Assembly: GCF_014193655.1 (NCBI RefSeq)
Contig: NZ_JACHZQ010000001.1
Coordinates: 186,001-250,000, forward strand
Direction: 5' to 3'
From: Rhizobium sp. BK313
GTDB taxonomy: Bacteria > Pseudomonadota > Alphaproteobacteria > Rhizobiales > Rhizobiaceae
Length of the DNA stretch: 64,000 nucleotides
Made by a program: the position numbers and the translations under genes. The notes under the pieces are model-generated. The model was not told where the DNA came from. It made no database searches and was given only the letters and a program-made list of their open reading frames with translations. How positions within the stretch are numbered: the first letter of the stretch is position 1; every line of letters starts with the position of its first letter. Below are positions 15,698 to 23,893 of the stretch, piece after piece.

Positions 15698-17038
15698 ATG
15701 GCCTCCCGCTCGGTCAAGGTTTCCATCGAGCGTCGCCGCGCCGGCGATAGCATGAATGACAATCATCCGAGTGTCCTTCCAGGCCACGAGTTAGCGGGCC
15801 TTGACGGCGTCCCGCGCCCACCGGCCGCTGAGGCGGTCGCTCATTATAGCCGCTTCACGCAGATAGGCTCCTTTCCCGATCATCCGGCGGAGCCTGTGCC
15901 GGATGCGTCCGAGCCGCCCATCATGGATGCGCTGACGGAGAGGCCGGATCGCGCTCTTGCGACAATCAGGAGAAGTGTCACCTTCGCCTGCCTCGGCTCC
16001 TTCCTCTTTCACGCTGCCATTGTCACGGCTTTGTTGGTGACGATGGTTGCGGCGCCCGAAGATGCCGAGGAAGAGGCGGGCGATACTGTCAGCGTCATCA
16101 TGCTCGGCAGCTCCGATTTGGATCAAATGTCGGCGGGTGAAGAAAGCGCGGAGCCACAGCCCGAGCAGGTCACGGCAGATGCAGTGCAACCGGAAACGGT
16201 GCAGCCAACCGATGTAAAACCCACGGAAGCGGAGGCGGTTCAGCCCCAACCGACGGCTGTTCAGCCGGTGGAGGCTGCCGAAGCTGTTCAACCGACGCCC
16301 GAAACTGTGGAGGCCGCGCAGCCGTCGCAGCCTCAGCAGCAGGTGTCGCCGGAAACAGCCGTCAGCCCGGAGCCGGAGGTGCTCGCGACGCAGGCGCCCG
16401 CCGAAACGACAGTAGTTCAGCCGATCACGGCGTCGGTGCAGCCGACGAATGCTGAGGCTGACGAAGTCCGACCCACCGAGACGAAACCTGTTGAAGTGCA
16501 GCCGACGGAAACTGCGCAGGCTGCCATACCGCCCACCGAAGTGTTGACCCCGGTCGAGAAGCCGGTTCAACAAGCCAAGCCGATCGAAAGGCCAAAAGAT
16601 ATCGTCAAGAAACAGGCGCCGAAGGCTGTGAAGGTGAAGGCCGGCTCCGGCGGCGAGAGCGAACAAGATTCGAAAAAGGGCTCTGCCGAAGGCACCGAAA
16701 CGGCGCAGTCGGATACGAATTCGCTAACCGACGGCCGGCGCACCGGCTCGGGCAGTGCGGCTCTTGCCAATTACCCAGGCAAGGTGCAGTCCCGCATTCG
16801 TCGCGCCGTGCGCCTGTCCTCGAAATACGAGAAGGGTATAACGATTCGCGTGCGCCTGACGATCGGTGCGGATGGTGAGCTCAGTTCGCTCTCCGTAGCG
16901 CGGAGTTCTGGCATTCCTGAACTGGATCAAGCTGTCACCGATGGCGTACGCCGCGCCGCGCCGTTTCCGCCATTGCCTCCGGAATGGGGCAAGCCCAGTT
17001 GGTCCTTCACGCAAGAGGTTCAGGTGACAGGTCGATAG
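15698..17038 (+). CDS. tonB: Energy transducer TonB with Gln/Pro/Thr-rich spacer
   Basis: 446 residues. A cytoplasmic head of about 85 residues precedes one membrane helix (FACLGSFLFHAAIVTALLVTMV, about 93-115). A long periplasmic spacer (about 135-330) is built of irregular VQPTE/VKPTE/VQPVE repeats. The C-terminal TonB domain (about 360-446; YPGKVQSRIRRAV, TIRVRLTIGADGELSS, AAPFPPLPP) contacts outer-membrane receptors. The spacer is longer than in many TonBs. ATG 15698 is preferred because AAGG lies 8 nt upstream. ExbB, ExbD and a heme receptor are not in the window. Confidence 0.9.
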   Translation: MASRSVKVSIERRRAGDSMNDNHPSVLPGHELAGLDGVPRPPAAEAVAHYSRFTQIGSFPDHPAEPVPDASEPPIMDALTERPDRALATIRRSVTFACLGSFLFHAAIVTALLVTMVAAPEDAEEEAGDTVSVIMLGSSDLDQMSAGEESAEPQPEQVTADAVQPETVQPTDVKPTEAEAVQPQPTAVQPVEAAEAVQPTPETVEAAQPSQPQQQVSPETAVSPEPEVLATQAPAETTVVQPITASVQPTNAEADEVRPTETKPVEVQPTETAQAAIPPTEVLTPVEKPVQQAKPIERPKDIVKKQAPKAVKVKAGSGGESEQDSKKGSAEGTETAQSDTNSLTDGRRTGSGSAALANYPGKVQSRIRRAVRLSSKYEKGITIRVRLTIGADGELSSLSVARSSGIPELDQAVTDGVRRAAPFPPLPPEWGKPSWSFTQEVQVTGR

Positions 17039-17052
17039 GTCGCGATAAAATA

Positions 17053-17067
17053 TGATGAAAATTATCA
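17053..17067. promoter_or_regulatory. Candidate IRO upstream of the heme-oxygenase unit
   Basis: TGATGAAAATTATCA fits TGA-N9-TCA with extended TGAT/ATCA arms in an AT-rich gap about 94 nt before the DUF2325 gene. Same chance caveat as the hemP site; two such sites flanking heme genes strengthen each other. Confidence 0.45.
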
Positions 17068-17160
17068 ACTTTATACTTTACTGTAAAACTCAACTTTAAT
17101 ATGGTCCGCTCGCGCTCGCTGGAATCGAGTGCGCAAGAGTAACCAGAAAACGGGTGATGC

Positions 17161-17559
17161 ATGGCGCGTAAGGGGAAAAAGGATTTTGGCCGCGATAGCC
17201 GCGAGGCGCAAACGCCGGTGCAGGTATCCGGAAGATCCAGTCTCGACGGGCGCAGCTTCCTTTATGTTGGCGGTCGCGATTGCCAGGTGGCGCATCTGCG
17301 CCAGATCGCCAGCAGCTTCGGCGCCGAGCTGATCCATCACGATGGGGGCTTGCGCGAGGCGGTGTCGCGCATCGACACCGTGCTGCCTTCCGTCGACTGC
17401 GTCTTCTGCCCGATCGACTGTATCAGCCATGATGCTTGCCTGCGGGTGAAGACCGGCTGCAAGAAATTCGGCAAGGCCTTCATACCCTTGCGCAACGGCA
17501 GCAAGTCGAGCCTCGAGCGGGCGCTGCAGACGATGAACGAACGAGACAATTCCCGATGA
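17161..17559 (+). CDS. DUF2325 domain protein
   Basis: 132 residues. Residues about 34-125 form the DUF2325 domain (FLYVGGRDCQVAHLRQIASSFGAELIHHDGG, then VDCVFCPIDCISHDAC and GCKKFGKAFIPLRN), a Rossmann-like fold with several conserved cysteines that could bind metal or an Fe-S cluster. The basic N-terminus (MARKGKKDFGRD) is not a signal. Its stop overlaps the next start (ATGA at 17556), and a heme oxygenase follows. This linkage suggests a role in iron or heme handling, but no activity is established. Confidence 0.8.
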   Translation: MARKGKKDFGRDSREAQTPVQVSGRSSLDGRSFLYVGGRDCQVAHLRQIASSFGAELIHHDGGLREAVSRIDTVLPSVDCVFCPIDCISHDACLRVKTGCKKFGKAFIPLRNGSKSSLERALQTMNERDNSR

Positions 17560-17834
17560 CTGACAAAGGCCCTGACGGGTTCATGATGATCGGCCTGCAC
17601 AAGCTGGCCTCACAAAATGGCGACGGCTTGGTGCCGGAGCTCTACGAGCTGTTGATGCGCCGCGCCGAAGAGCAACGGCAGGCTTCCAACGTGACGGCCT
17701 TTCCCTTTTGGGAGGCGCGCCTTCCAGGTGAAGAACCAAATGCGCAGCTGGGTGTTTCTGCGCGCGACGGCACGAATGTCATTGCCTTTACGCAGAAGCC
17801 GGGCAAAACTGCCGGCCGTCGCAAGAAGGTCTGA
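17556..17834 (+). CDS. Hypothetical 92-residue protein coupled to DUF2325 gene
   Basis: A small soluble protein (MTDKGPDGFMMIGLHKLASQ...) with a helical, charged N-terminal half and a basic tail GKTAGRRKKV. Its ATG overlaps the DUF2325 stop codon by ATGA, so translation is coupled, and the heme oxygenase gene begins 18 nt after its stop. No domain is recognised. The coding call rests on tight operon spacing and rhizobial-like codon use. Confidence 0.7.
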   Translation: MTDKGPDGFMMIGLHKLASQNGDGLVPELYELLMRRAEEQRQASNVTAFPFWEARLPGEEPNAQLGVSARDGTNVIAFTQKPGKTAGRRKKV

Positions 17835-17852
17835 CCGCCGGGAGATCCAGCC

Positions 17853-18167
17853 ATGTACATCGCGATGAACCGCTTCAAGGTCATCATCGGTTCGGAGAGC
17901 GCTTTTGAGGCCGTTTGGAAAGGGCGCGATTCCCGGCTGGAAGATGTCCCGGGCTTCCTGGAGTTCCGCCTGCTGCGTGGCGGTACGAATGTGGAGGAAG
18001 GCTATACGCTGTTTTCCTCGCATACGGTCTGGCGCAGCGAAGAGGATTTCATCAGCTGGACGAAATCCGAGAATTTCCGCATGGCGCACCGCAATGCCGG
18101 AGATAACAAAGCGCTGTACTGGGGACCGCCGCGGTTCGAAGGATTTAATGTGGTTGCCGGCGTCTGA
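17853..18167 (+). CDS. IsdG-type heme-degrading monooxygenase (HmuQ/HmuD-like)
   Basis: 104-residue ferredoxin-like (ABM-fold) protein. The catalytic triad of IsdG-type heme oxygenases is matched by Asn6 (MNRF), Trp69 (SWTKSE) and His79 (AHRN); IsdG has Asn7, Trp67 and His77. The PGFLEFRLLRG strand is also typical. These enzymes open heme to release iron; Bradyrhizobium HmuQ and HmuD are the closest known rhizobial examples. GGGAG precedes ATG 17853. It is the last gene of the unit behind the 17053 IRO, which completes heme import with heme breakdown. Confidence 0.9.
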   Translation: MYIAMNRFKVIIGSESAFEAVWKGRDSRLEDVPGFLEFRLLRGGTNVEEGYTLFSSHTVWRSEEDFISWTKSENFRMAHRNAGDNKALYWGPPRFEGFNVVAGV

Positions 18168-18269
18168 CGGCGATAGGATGTGCTCCTCGCCCTGCGCAAT
18201 CCTGCCGGTTTAGAAGTTTTGCTAAGCTTTTGAATAGGCTGAGAGATAGGGCGCGAATATGCCGATATC

Positions 18270-18647
18270 TCAAGCGTTCGCCGCGCCTTTCCTGAAGAAT
18301 GCTCCGAGCGCCACCACGGCCCATCCCGCTATCATGCCGAGCCCTCCTGTCGGTGCGGCCAGCGGGAAAAGCGAGTTGCCGCCAAAATGGCGGATGACAA
18401 GATCGCCGGCAAAGATCAGCGTTCCCAACCCGAGCAGCACTGCCGCCACTGGCGCGGTGCGGATGCGATCGTATCCGGCGTAGAGGGCGAGCAGCGCGGG
18501 AGCGTGCGCCAGGCACATGGTCGAGGCGGAACCGAGAAAATGCGCATCGCCGCCATGGGATGCCGCTGCTGCGAGCGCGACCCCAGCGCCGCCGAGGATG
18601 CCGGCAACAAACAGGGTAAGTGGACGGATTACGGCGCTGAAACTCAT
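18270..18647 (-). CDS. DUF423 family membrane protein
   Basis: 125 residues with four hydrophobic helices; the first (LFVAGILGGAGVALAAAASHG) and the last (GGLGMIAGWAVVALGAFF) carry the typical DUF423 glycine patterns. Family function is unknown. ATG 18647 is 9 nt after the stop of the truncated hemoglobin gene, so the two are probably cotranscribed. Confidence 0.85.
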   Translation of the reverse strand: MSFSAVIRPLTLFVAGILGGAGVALAAAASHGGDAHFLGSASTMCLAHAPALLALYAGYDRIRTAPVAAVLLGLGTLIFAGDLVIRHFGGNSLFPLAAPTGGLGMIAGWAVVALGAFFRKGAANA

Positions 18648-18655
18648 GTCTTCTC

Positions 18656-19045
18656 TTACTCCCGGTTCTGCATGTGAAAGGCGAGGCGCTCGATAGGCTC
18701 CCAGATGATGGCTCTCAGCTTCTCGTTCTGGATGGATTCATCCATGGCGCGGCGGAAGCAGAGCAACCATTCGTCGCGCTCCCTCGGGCCGATGGCGGCA
18801 ATGAAATGGCGGCTTCGCAGGCGCGGATGGCCGCGTTTTTCGATATAGAGCTGCGGTCCGCCGAGATAGCCGGTCAGATATTCGTAGAGTTTTTCCCTGG
18901 AGCCTTCGAGGCTCGGCGGATGTACGGCGCGGCAGTTCGCCGCTTCCGGCAAGGTATCCATCAGTTCGTAGAAACGCGCCGTCAGCGCCCGCACGGTCGG
19001 ATCGCCGCCGATCGCCTGGTAAAGTGTAATGGTCTCTTCGCTCAA
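18656..19045 (-). CDS. Group II truncated hemoglobin
   Basis: 129-residue 2-over-2 globin. Group II marks: HPRLRSRH with proximal His80, and ERDEW whose Trp93 matches the invariant G8 tryptophan; FYELMD matches the B-helix aromatic region. Group II trHbs are linked to oxygen and NO/peroxide chemistry. The start is probably TTG 19045 (TTGAGCGAAGAG) with GGGGA about 9 nt upstream; no nearer in-frame ATG would leave the A/B helices intact. Confidence 0.9.
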   Translation of the reverse strand: MSEETITLYQAIGGDPTVRALTARFYELMDTLPEAANCRAVHPPSLEGSREKLYEYLTGYLGGPQLYIEKRGHPRLRSRHFIAAIGPRERDEWLLCFRRAMDESIQNEKLRAIIWEPIERLAFHMQNRE

Positions 19046-19184
19046 ATGCCGGTCCCCGTTCGCCGCGCTTTAAATGGCAACTCGCAAGGCTGGCCGCAAC
19101 TGCCGATATCCTCATGCGGCGTTTCGGCGCTGGAATGGCATGATCCCGTCCAAAGATCGTTCTGCACTTTGGGATCCGGCGCCG

Positions 19185-20228
19185 CTATTCTGCTGCCATC
19201 AGATGGAAACTGTCGCTTTCGCCGGGAATGAGCTTCAGCGGCCAGATCATGTTGCGCGCGCTGTTGGGATAGAAGTGACTGTAGGCGGGCATGGTAGCAA
19301 GCAGGGTTTCGGCGAGTTCGGCGCCGAGATCGCGCAGCGACATGCGGAAGCAGGTCAGTGTCGGTTGCAGAAATTTGGCGCGGGGCTCCTCGCGGAAGCC
19401 GATGACGGCCAGGTCGCGACCGGGAATGACGCCGGCCTCGGTCAGCCGGCGATAAAGGCCGATCGCCATCAACTCGTAGATCAGGATCACCGCCGTCGGC
19501 CGGTTGCTGATCTGCAACAGTGCGTGGCCCGCTTGATAACCGCCTTGTTCGCTCGTTTTGACACGGATCACCAATGAGGGATCATAGGTGATCCCATGCC
19601 GCTCCAACGCGTGACGATAGCCATCGAGGAAGATGTAGCCAAGGTTGATATCGCTCGAGGGCGCGGCGATGGCTATGCGGCGATGCCCATGCGCCACCAG
19701 CCGGTCGACGGCGCAATTGACGACGCCATCGAAATCGAGGTCGATCCAGGAGGAATTGCCGCTCGACAGGCTGCGGCCGAGCGATGCGAAGGGGATCTTC
19801 GCCTTGGAAAGCAGGTCGATGCGCCTGTCGACGCGCTGGGTCGCCGAAATGATCATGGCATCGACCACGCGCCTTGCGACCATGCGCTTCAGATATTCGT
19901 ACGGGTCCTCATCGTTGGGGCAGGGGAGCATGATCAAATCGAGCTTATGGCGGGCAAGCACGCTTTGCAGGCCGCCCGTCAGGCCGAGGAAGAAGTTGTC
20001 GCTGTCTTCTATCGTTTCCTTGCTGGATTCGATCATCAGGCCGATGACGTTGGTCGTACCTTGCCGGAGACTGCGTCCGGATTGGTTGGCGACATAGCCG
20101 AGTTCTTCGGCAGCAGCGAGCACGCGTTTGCGGGTTTCCTCGTTGACATCGGGCTTGCCGTTCAGCGCCCGCGACACCGTACCGATCGAGATATCGAGAT
20201 GTTCGGCAAGCTGACGAATCCCCTTCAT
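19185..20228 (-). CDS. LacI-family repressor of the adjacent sugar operon
   Basis: 347 residues. N-terminal HTH and hinge (MKGIRQLAEHLDISIGTVSRALNGKPDVNEETRKRV...), then a periplasmic-binding-like effector domain (VIGLMIESS, IDLDFDGVVNCAVDRLVAHGHRRIAIA, LAVIGFREEP). ATG 20228 is used, with GGGAGGA upstream. It is divergent from the Gfo/Idh oxidoreductase; the perfect palindrome at 20304-20317 between them is its likely operator. Effector unknown. Confidence 0.9.
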   Translation of the reverse strand: MKGIRQLAEHLDISIGTVSRALNGKPDVNEETRKRVLAAAEELGYVANQSGRSLRQGTTNVIGLMIESSKETIEDSDNFFLGLTGGLQSVLARHKLDLIMLPCPNDEDPYEYLKRMVARRVVDAMIISATQRVDRRIDLLSKAKIPFASLGRSLSSGNSSWIDLDFDGVVNCAVDRLVAHGHRRIAIAAPSSDINLGYIFLDGYRHALERHGITYDPSLVIRVKTSEQGGYQAGHALLQISNRPTAVILIYELMAIGLYRRLTEAGVIPGRDLAVIGFREEPRAKFLQPTLTCFRMSLRDLGAELAETLLATMPAYSHFYPNSARNMIWPLKLIPGESDSFHLMAAE

Positions 20229-20273
20229 CGACTGTGATTTTCCTCCCTGCGGCAATTTCCGGCTCCCCCTCTA

Positions 20274-20302
20274 TTGACACAGTAAATTCTTTTCGCATAG
20301 GA
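20274..20302 (+). promoter_or_regulatory. Probable sigma-70 promoter of the sugar operon
   Basis: TTGACA (20274-20279), 17 nt, ATAGGA (20297-20302). The start would fall inside or next to the palindrome at 20304-20317, so repressor binding would block initiation. Confidence 0.5.
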
Positions 20303-20303
20303 T

Positions 20304-20317
20304 CGTAAACGTTTACG
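20304..20317. promoter_or_regulatory. LacI-type operator CGTAAACGTTTACG
   Basis: A perfect 14-nt palindrome with a central CG, typical of LacI/PurR-type operators, located between the divergent lacI-type gene and the oxidoreductase gene. Confidence 0.8.
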
Positions 20318-20362
20318 GGACGCGTGTCACGAGGAGTTTGGCGCCGTTCGCAGGAGGAAATC

Positions 20363-21397
20363 GTGAAATTTAATGCCATTCTGTGCGGGTGCGGAGCTAT
20401 GTCCAAAGGTTGGCTTCGAGCTATTGCCTCGACGCCGTCGCTCGCCGAAGCCATTACGATTGTCGGCCTTGTCGATCTGAATCGCGCGACGGCAGAAAAC
20501 CTTGCCAAAGAGTTCGGTCTCGAAGAGGCTGTCATCGGCTCGGATCTTGCTGACGTCATTGCCGCGACAAAGGCCGATCTCGTCTTCGACGTTGTCATCC
20601 CCGCCGCTCGCTTCGGCGTCGTATCGACTGCGCTGAAGGCTGGTTGCCATGTTCTCAGCGAGAAGCCGATGGCGACCTCGCTTGCCGAGGGCGCTGCCCT
20701 TATTGATCTTGCCGCCGAGACCGGCAAGGTGCATGCCATCATCCAGAACCGCCGATTTATTTCCGGCGTGCGACGCATGCGCCGCTTCGTCGAGGAGGGT
20801 GCTATCGGTGAGCTCACCGGCATCCATTGCGATTTCTTCCTCGGCCCGCATTTCGGCGGGTTCCGGGAAGAAATGGACAATGTGCTGCTGCTCGACATGG
20901 CGATCCATACTTTCGACGCCGCGCGTTTCGTTGCCGGCAAGACGCCGCTTTCGGTCTATTGCGTCGAAAAAAATCCTGTCGGTTCCTGGTACAAGCACGG
21001 TGCTTCCGCGCATGCGCTGTTCGAATTTTCCGATGATGTCGTCTTCAGCTATCGCGGCTCCTGGTGCGCCGAAGGCAAGCGCACGAGCTGGGAGAGCCAA
21101 TGGCGCCTCACCGGCAGCAAGGGCATGCTGACCTGGGACGGTGAGGAGAATTTTGAAGCCTCCGTTGCCGGCCATGAGCCCGGCCTGTTGCACGGCTTTA
21201 CCCCGATCGAAGTTCCCGGTCCCGAGCACGATGACGAGACGCATGGGCATGCCAGCGTCATCGCCTCGTTCATCGAGGCGGTGAAGACAGGCAAGCGGCC
21301 GGAAACTGAAAGCCGCGACAATATCCGCAGCCTCGCCATGGTCCTCGGTGCGATCGAAAGCGCCAAGTCGGGCCGACGTATCGAAATTTCAGCATAA
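20363..21397 (+). CDS. Gfo/Idh/MocA family oxidoreductase
   Basis: 344 residues. N-terminal Rossmann fold (CGCGAMSKGWLRAI), EKP motif (VLSEKPMATS) and catalytic-region histidine in LDMAIHTFDAARF. It probably oxidises or reduces a sugar, sugar acid or inositol with NAD(P). Start GTG 20363 is chosen because GGAGG lies 6 nt upstream (protein begins VKFNAILCGCGAM). First gene of the operon; the isomerase follows after 13 nt. Substrate unknown. Confidence 0.9.
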   Translation: MKFNAILCGCGAMSKGWLRAIASTPSLAEAITIVGLVDLNRATAENLAKEFGLEEAVIGSDLADVIAATKADLVFDVVIPAARFGVVSTALKAGCHVLSEKPMATSLAEGAALIDLAAETGKVHAIIQNRRFISGVRRMRRFVEEGAIGELTGIHCDFFLGPHFGGFREEMDNVLLLDMAIHTFDAARFVAGKTPLSVYCVEKNPVGSWYKHGASAHALFEFSDDVVFSYRGSWCAEGKRTSWESQWRLTGSKGMLTWDGEENFEASVAGHEPGLLHGFTPIEVPGPEHDDETHGHASVIASFIEAVKTGKRPETESRDNIRSLAMVLGAIESAKSGRRIEISA

Positions 21398-21410
21398 GGA
21401 TAGTGAGATT

Positions 21411-22304
21411 ATGACAAATCCGGCAAAGGCCATCCGCATCGGCACGATGATCAGGGCGACCAACGAAGATGCCGCCGCGGGCATCGCCAAGATCGCCGAT
21501 CTCGGCTTCGAAAGCTTCGAACCCTTCTTCTGGCAGACGACCAACGGCCAAAACCTTGCGGAGCTCGGCAAGCGCTGCGTTGCGGCGATAGGTGACCGCG
21601 ACATCACCATTTCCACACTCGGCATGTTCGGCAATCCGCTCGAGGGCACCGATCTCGACCAGCAGACGTTGCAGGGCTGGAAGGATTGCATCGACAACGC
21701 CCATCATTTCGGCGCGACCTGCGTTGCCGGCTTTACCGGCCGCATCCGCAACAAGCCGCTCACAGACAGCCTGCCGCGCTACAAGCAGGTTTGGAGCGAA
21801 CTTGCGAAGCGCGCCGCCGACAAAGGCATCAAGATCGCATTCGAAAACTGCGCAATGGACGGCAACTGGGCGACCGGCGACTGGAACATCGCGCATAATC
21901 CGGATGCCTGGGAACTGATCTTCAACGAGACGCCCGACGACAATATCGGCCTCGAATGGGAGCCGTGCCATCAGATGGTCTATCTGATCGAGCCGCTGCC
22001 GCAGATCCGCAAATGGGCAAAGAAGATCTTCCACGTCCACGGCAAAGACGCGACGATCCGTTGGGACGTCATCCGGGAGCATGGCATTTTCGGCAAGGAG
22101 AAGTTCGTCTTCATGCGCACGCCGGGCTTCGGCGACAGCAACTGGACGGATATCATCTCCGAACTGCGCCTTGCCGGTTGGTCCGGTTCAATCGATATCG
22201 AAGGCTGGCATGATCCGGTCTATCGCAACGAGCTGGAAATGACTGGTCAAGTCCATGGTCTCAACTATCTGAAGAAGAGCCGCGGCGGTGAATTCGTCGA
22301 ATAG
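21411..22304 (+). CDS. Sugar phosphate isomerase/epimerase (AP-endonuclease-2 TIM barrel)
   Basis: 297 residues with a xylose-isomerase-like TIM barrel; metal-site segments are KIAFENCAM (Glu), IGLEWEPCHQ (Glu), IFHVHGKDA (His) and SIDIEGWHDP (Glu). These enzymes epimerise or isomerise sugars or inositol intermediates and are often paired with Gfo/Idh enzymes, as here. ATG 21411 follows AAGGATAGTGA. A hairpin follows 60 nt downstream, then the transporter genes. Confidence 0.88.
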   Translation: MTNPAKAIRIGTMIRATNEDAAAGIAKIADLGFESFEPFFWQTTNGQNLAELGKRCVAAIGDRDITISTLGMFGNPLEGTDLDQQTLQGWKDCIDNAHHFGATCVAGFTGRIRNKPLTDSLPRYKQVWSELAKRAADKGIKIAFENCAMDGNWATGDWNIAHNPDAWELIFNETPDDNIGLEWEPCHQMVYLIEPLPQIRKWAKKIFHVHGKDATIRWDVIREHGIFGKEKFVFMRTPGFGDSNWTDIISELRLAGWSGSIDIEGWHDPVYRNELEMTGQVHGLNYLKKSRGGEFVE

Positions 22305-22362
22305 CATGCAACGCTTTAAATCGGGATCGATTTAAGGAAAGAGTTGTGCGTTAATTCGCGGA

Positions 22363-22391
22363 GCTGGAGCGGCGCCTTGTAACGCTCCAGC
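22363..22391. terminator. Stem-loop between the enzyme genes and the ABC transporter genes
   Basis: GCTGGAGCG / CGCTCCAGC, 9-bp perfect stem with an 11-nt loop and no T-run. It may attenuate or process the transcript so that binding protein and enzymes are made at different levels. Confidence 0.4.
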
Positions 22392-22485
22392 CCCGCCCGG
22401 ACTTCAAAACGGAGGAGCGTTAAGAGGTCCAACGACCCGTTGTTGGCTCAGGGGAGCGGACAAACGCAAAGCCAAGAGGAACACG

Positions 22486-22514
22486 CCGACAGGCATCGCG
22501 AGCCATGCCGTCGG
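22486..22514 (+). other. Leader hairpin before the binding-protein gene
   Basis: CCGAC-A-GGCAT / ATGCC-G-TCGG with an 8-nt loop, about 40 nt before the binding-protein start. It may stabilise this part of the transcript; no riboswitch family is recognised. Confidence 0.35.
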
Positions 22515-22552
22515 ACTGATACCGTCACGGTTCGCAAAGTGGAGGAGAATAT

Positions 22553-23821
22553 ATGAACATGTTTTCGAAGCTGGCGATCACCGCCGGCATGTCGCTCTTG
22601 CTGGCTGCCGGTGTGGCGCAAGCCCAGAGCAAGACATTTAACGTCTGGTGGTACGAATTGCCGGATACCGCGCAGGCCAAGGCATGGACGCAGGCGCTCG
22701 GCGAACTGAAAGCCAAGCATCCGGACATCAATATCAATTTCGAACAGAAGACCTTCGAGCAGTTGCAGAAGGCTGGCAGCCTCATCCTTAATTCGGATCA
22801 GGCGCCGGATGTGCTCGAATATAACAAGGGCAACGCCACGGCCGGCCTCGTCGCTTCACAGGGACTGCTGACGCCGCTCGACGATGAATTCAAGTCGCGC
22901 GGTTGGGATAAGATCCTCAACGAAACCAATACGCAGCTCAGCAAATACGACGAAAACGGCATCTACGGCTCCGGTCCGATGATCGGCATTCCCGCCTATG
23001 CCGAATTTGTCTCGGTCTTCTATAACATCGACATGTTCAACGCGAATGGCGTCAAGGTGCCCACCACCTTTGAAGAGTTCGTGGCCGCTCTCGATACCTT
23101 CAAGAAGAAGGGCATCACGCCGCTCGCCTACGGCACTGTCGATTCCAACGCGCAGCATCTGCTTTATACGCTGGCACTGACCAAGGCTGATGATACCTGG
23201 GTCAAGAACTACCAGGGCCTCAAGGCTCCGCTCGACACCAAGCCCTTCCTGTTCGCCGCCCAGACGATCGTCGACTGGGTCAACAAGGGCTACATCTCCA
23301 AGGACTCGACCGGCCTCAAGGGCACCGGCGGTGCCGACAACCTGTTCTCTTCCGGCACGTCGCCGATGTTTGTCAGCGGTACTTGGAACAACGGCAATTT
23401 CGCCACCAATATCAAGAACTTCAAGTGGAGCCAGTTCATCTTCCCGACATCGAAGTACAGCACCGGTTCTACCGGCAGCATGTTCATGGTGCCGAAGAGC
23501 GCCAAGAACAAGGATCTTTCCTATGAGTTCATCGGCCTTGTGTTGAGCAAGGAAAACCAGAACGCGCAGGCAAATCTCGGCGGTGTCGCTATCGCTGCCG
23601 ATCCGGCAGCCATCACGGACGAGGTCGGCAAGCGCAACGTTGAACTTTTCAACCAGATCTCCAGCAAGGGTGGCCTGGGCTTTTATCCGGACTGGCCGGT
23701 ACCGGGCTACTATGAGCTGCTCATCCAGGCGACCACCGGTCTGGTGAATGGCTCAACGACGCCCGATCAGTTCGTCGCGCGCCTGAAGAAGGCCTACGAC
23801 GACGTGCAGGCGGCTCAATAA
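22553..23821 (+). CDS. CUT1-type sugar ABC transporter, periplasmic binding protein
   Basis: 422-residue family 1 solute-binding protein. Signal peptide MNMFSKLAITAGMSLLLAAGVAQA is followed by the mature QSKTFNVWWYELPDTAQAKAW; APDVLEYNKGNATAGLVA and GIPAYAEFVSVFYN are typical of the family. GGAGGAG is 6 nt before ATG 22553. A second hairpin (22486-22514) lies in its leader. It should bind a mono- or oligosaccharide taken up by the two permeases that follow. Confidence 0.93.
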   Translation: MNMFSKLAITAGMSLLLAAGVAQAQSKTFNVWWYELPDTAQAKAWTQALGELKAKHPDININFEQKTFEQLQKAGSLILNSDQAPDVLEYNKGNATAGLVASQGLLTPLDDEFKSRGWDKILNETNTQLSKYDENGIYGSGPMIGIPAYAEFVSVFYNIDMFNANGVKVPTTFEEFVAALDTFKKKGITPLAYGTVDSNAQHLLYTLALTKADDTWVKNYQGLKAPLDTKPFLFAAQTIVDWVNKGYISKDSTGLKGTGGADNLFSSGTSPMFVSGTWNNGNFATNIKNFKWSQFIFPTSKYSTGSTGSMFMVPKSAKNKDLSYEFIGLVLSKENQNAQANLGGVAIAADPAAITDEVGKRNVELFNQISSKGGLGFYPDWPVPGYYELLIQATTGLVNGSTTPDQFVARLKKAYDDVQAAQ

Positions 23822-23893
23822 CACCATCGGCAACAATTCACGGCGGCGGGACGGCTTCAATGCCGCCTCGCCGTATCGGACTGGAGGAATTCG

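Noticed and set aside
16130..16560. Repeated CAGCCGAC/GTTCAGCCG units suggesting a CRISPR or tandem array
   Set aside because: The units are irregular in length and spacing and encode the VQPT-type TonB spacer; no unique spacers.
15791..16666. 291-codon minus-strand frame rich in Arg, Leu and Gly opposite tonB
   Set aside because: Mirror of the repetitive TonB spacer; no start context or domain.
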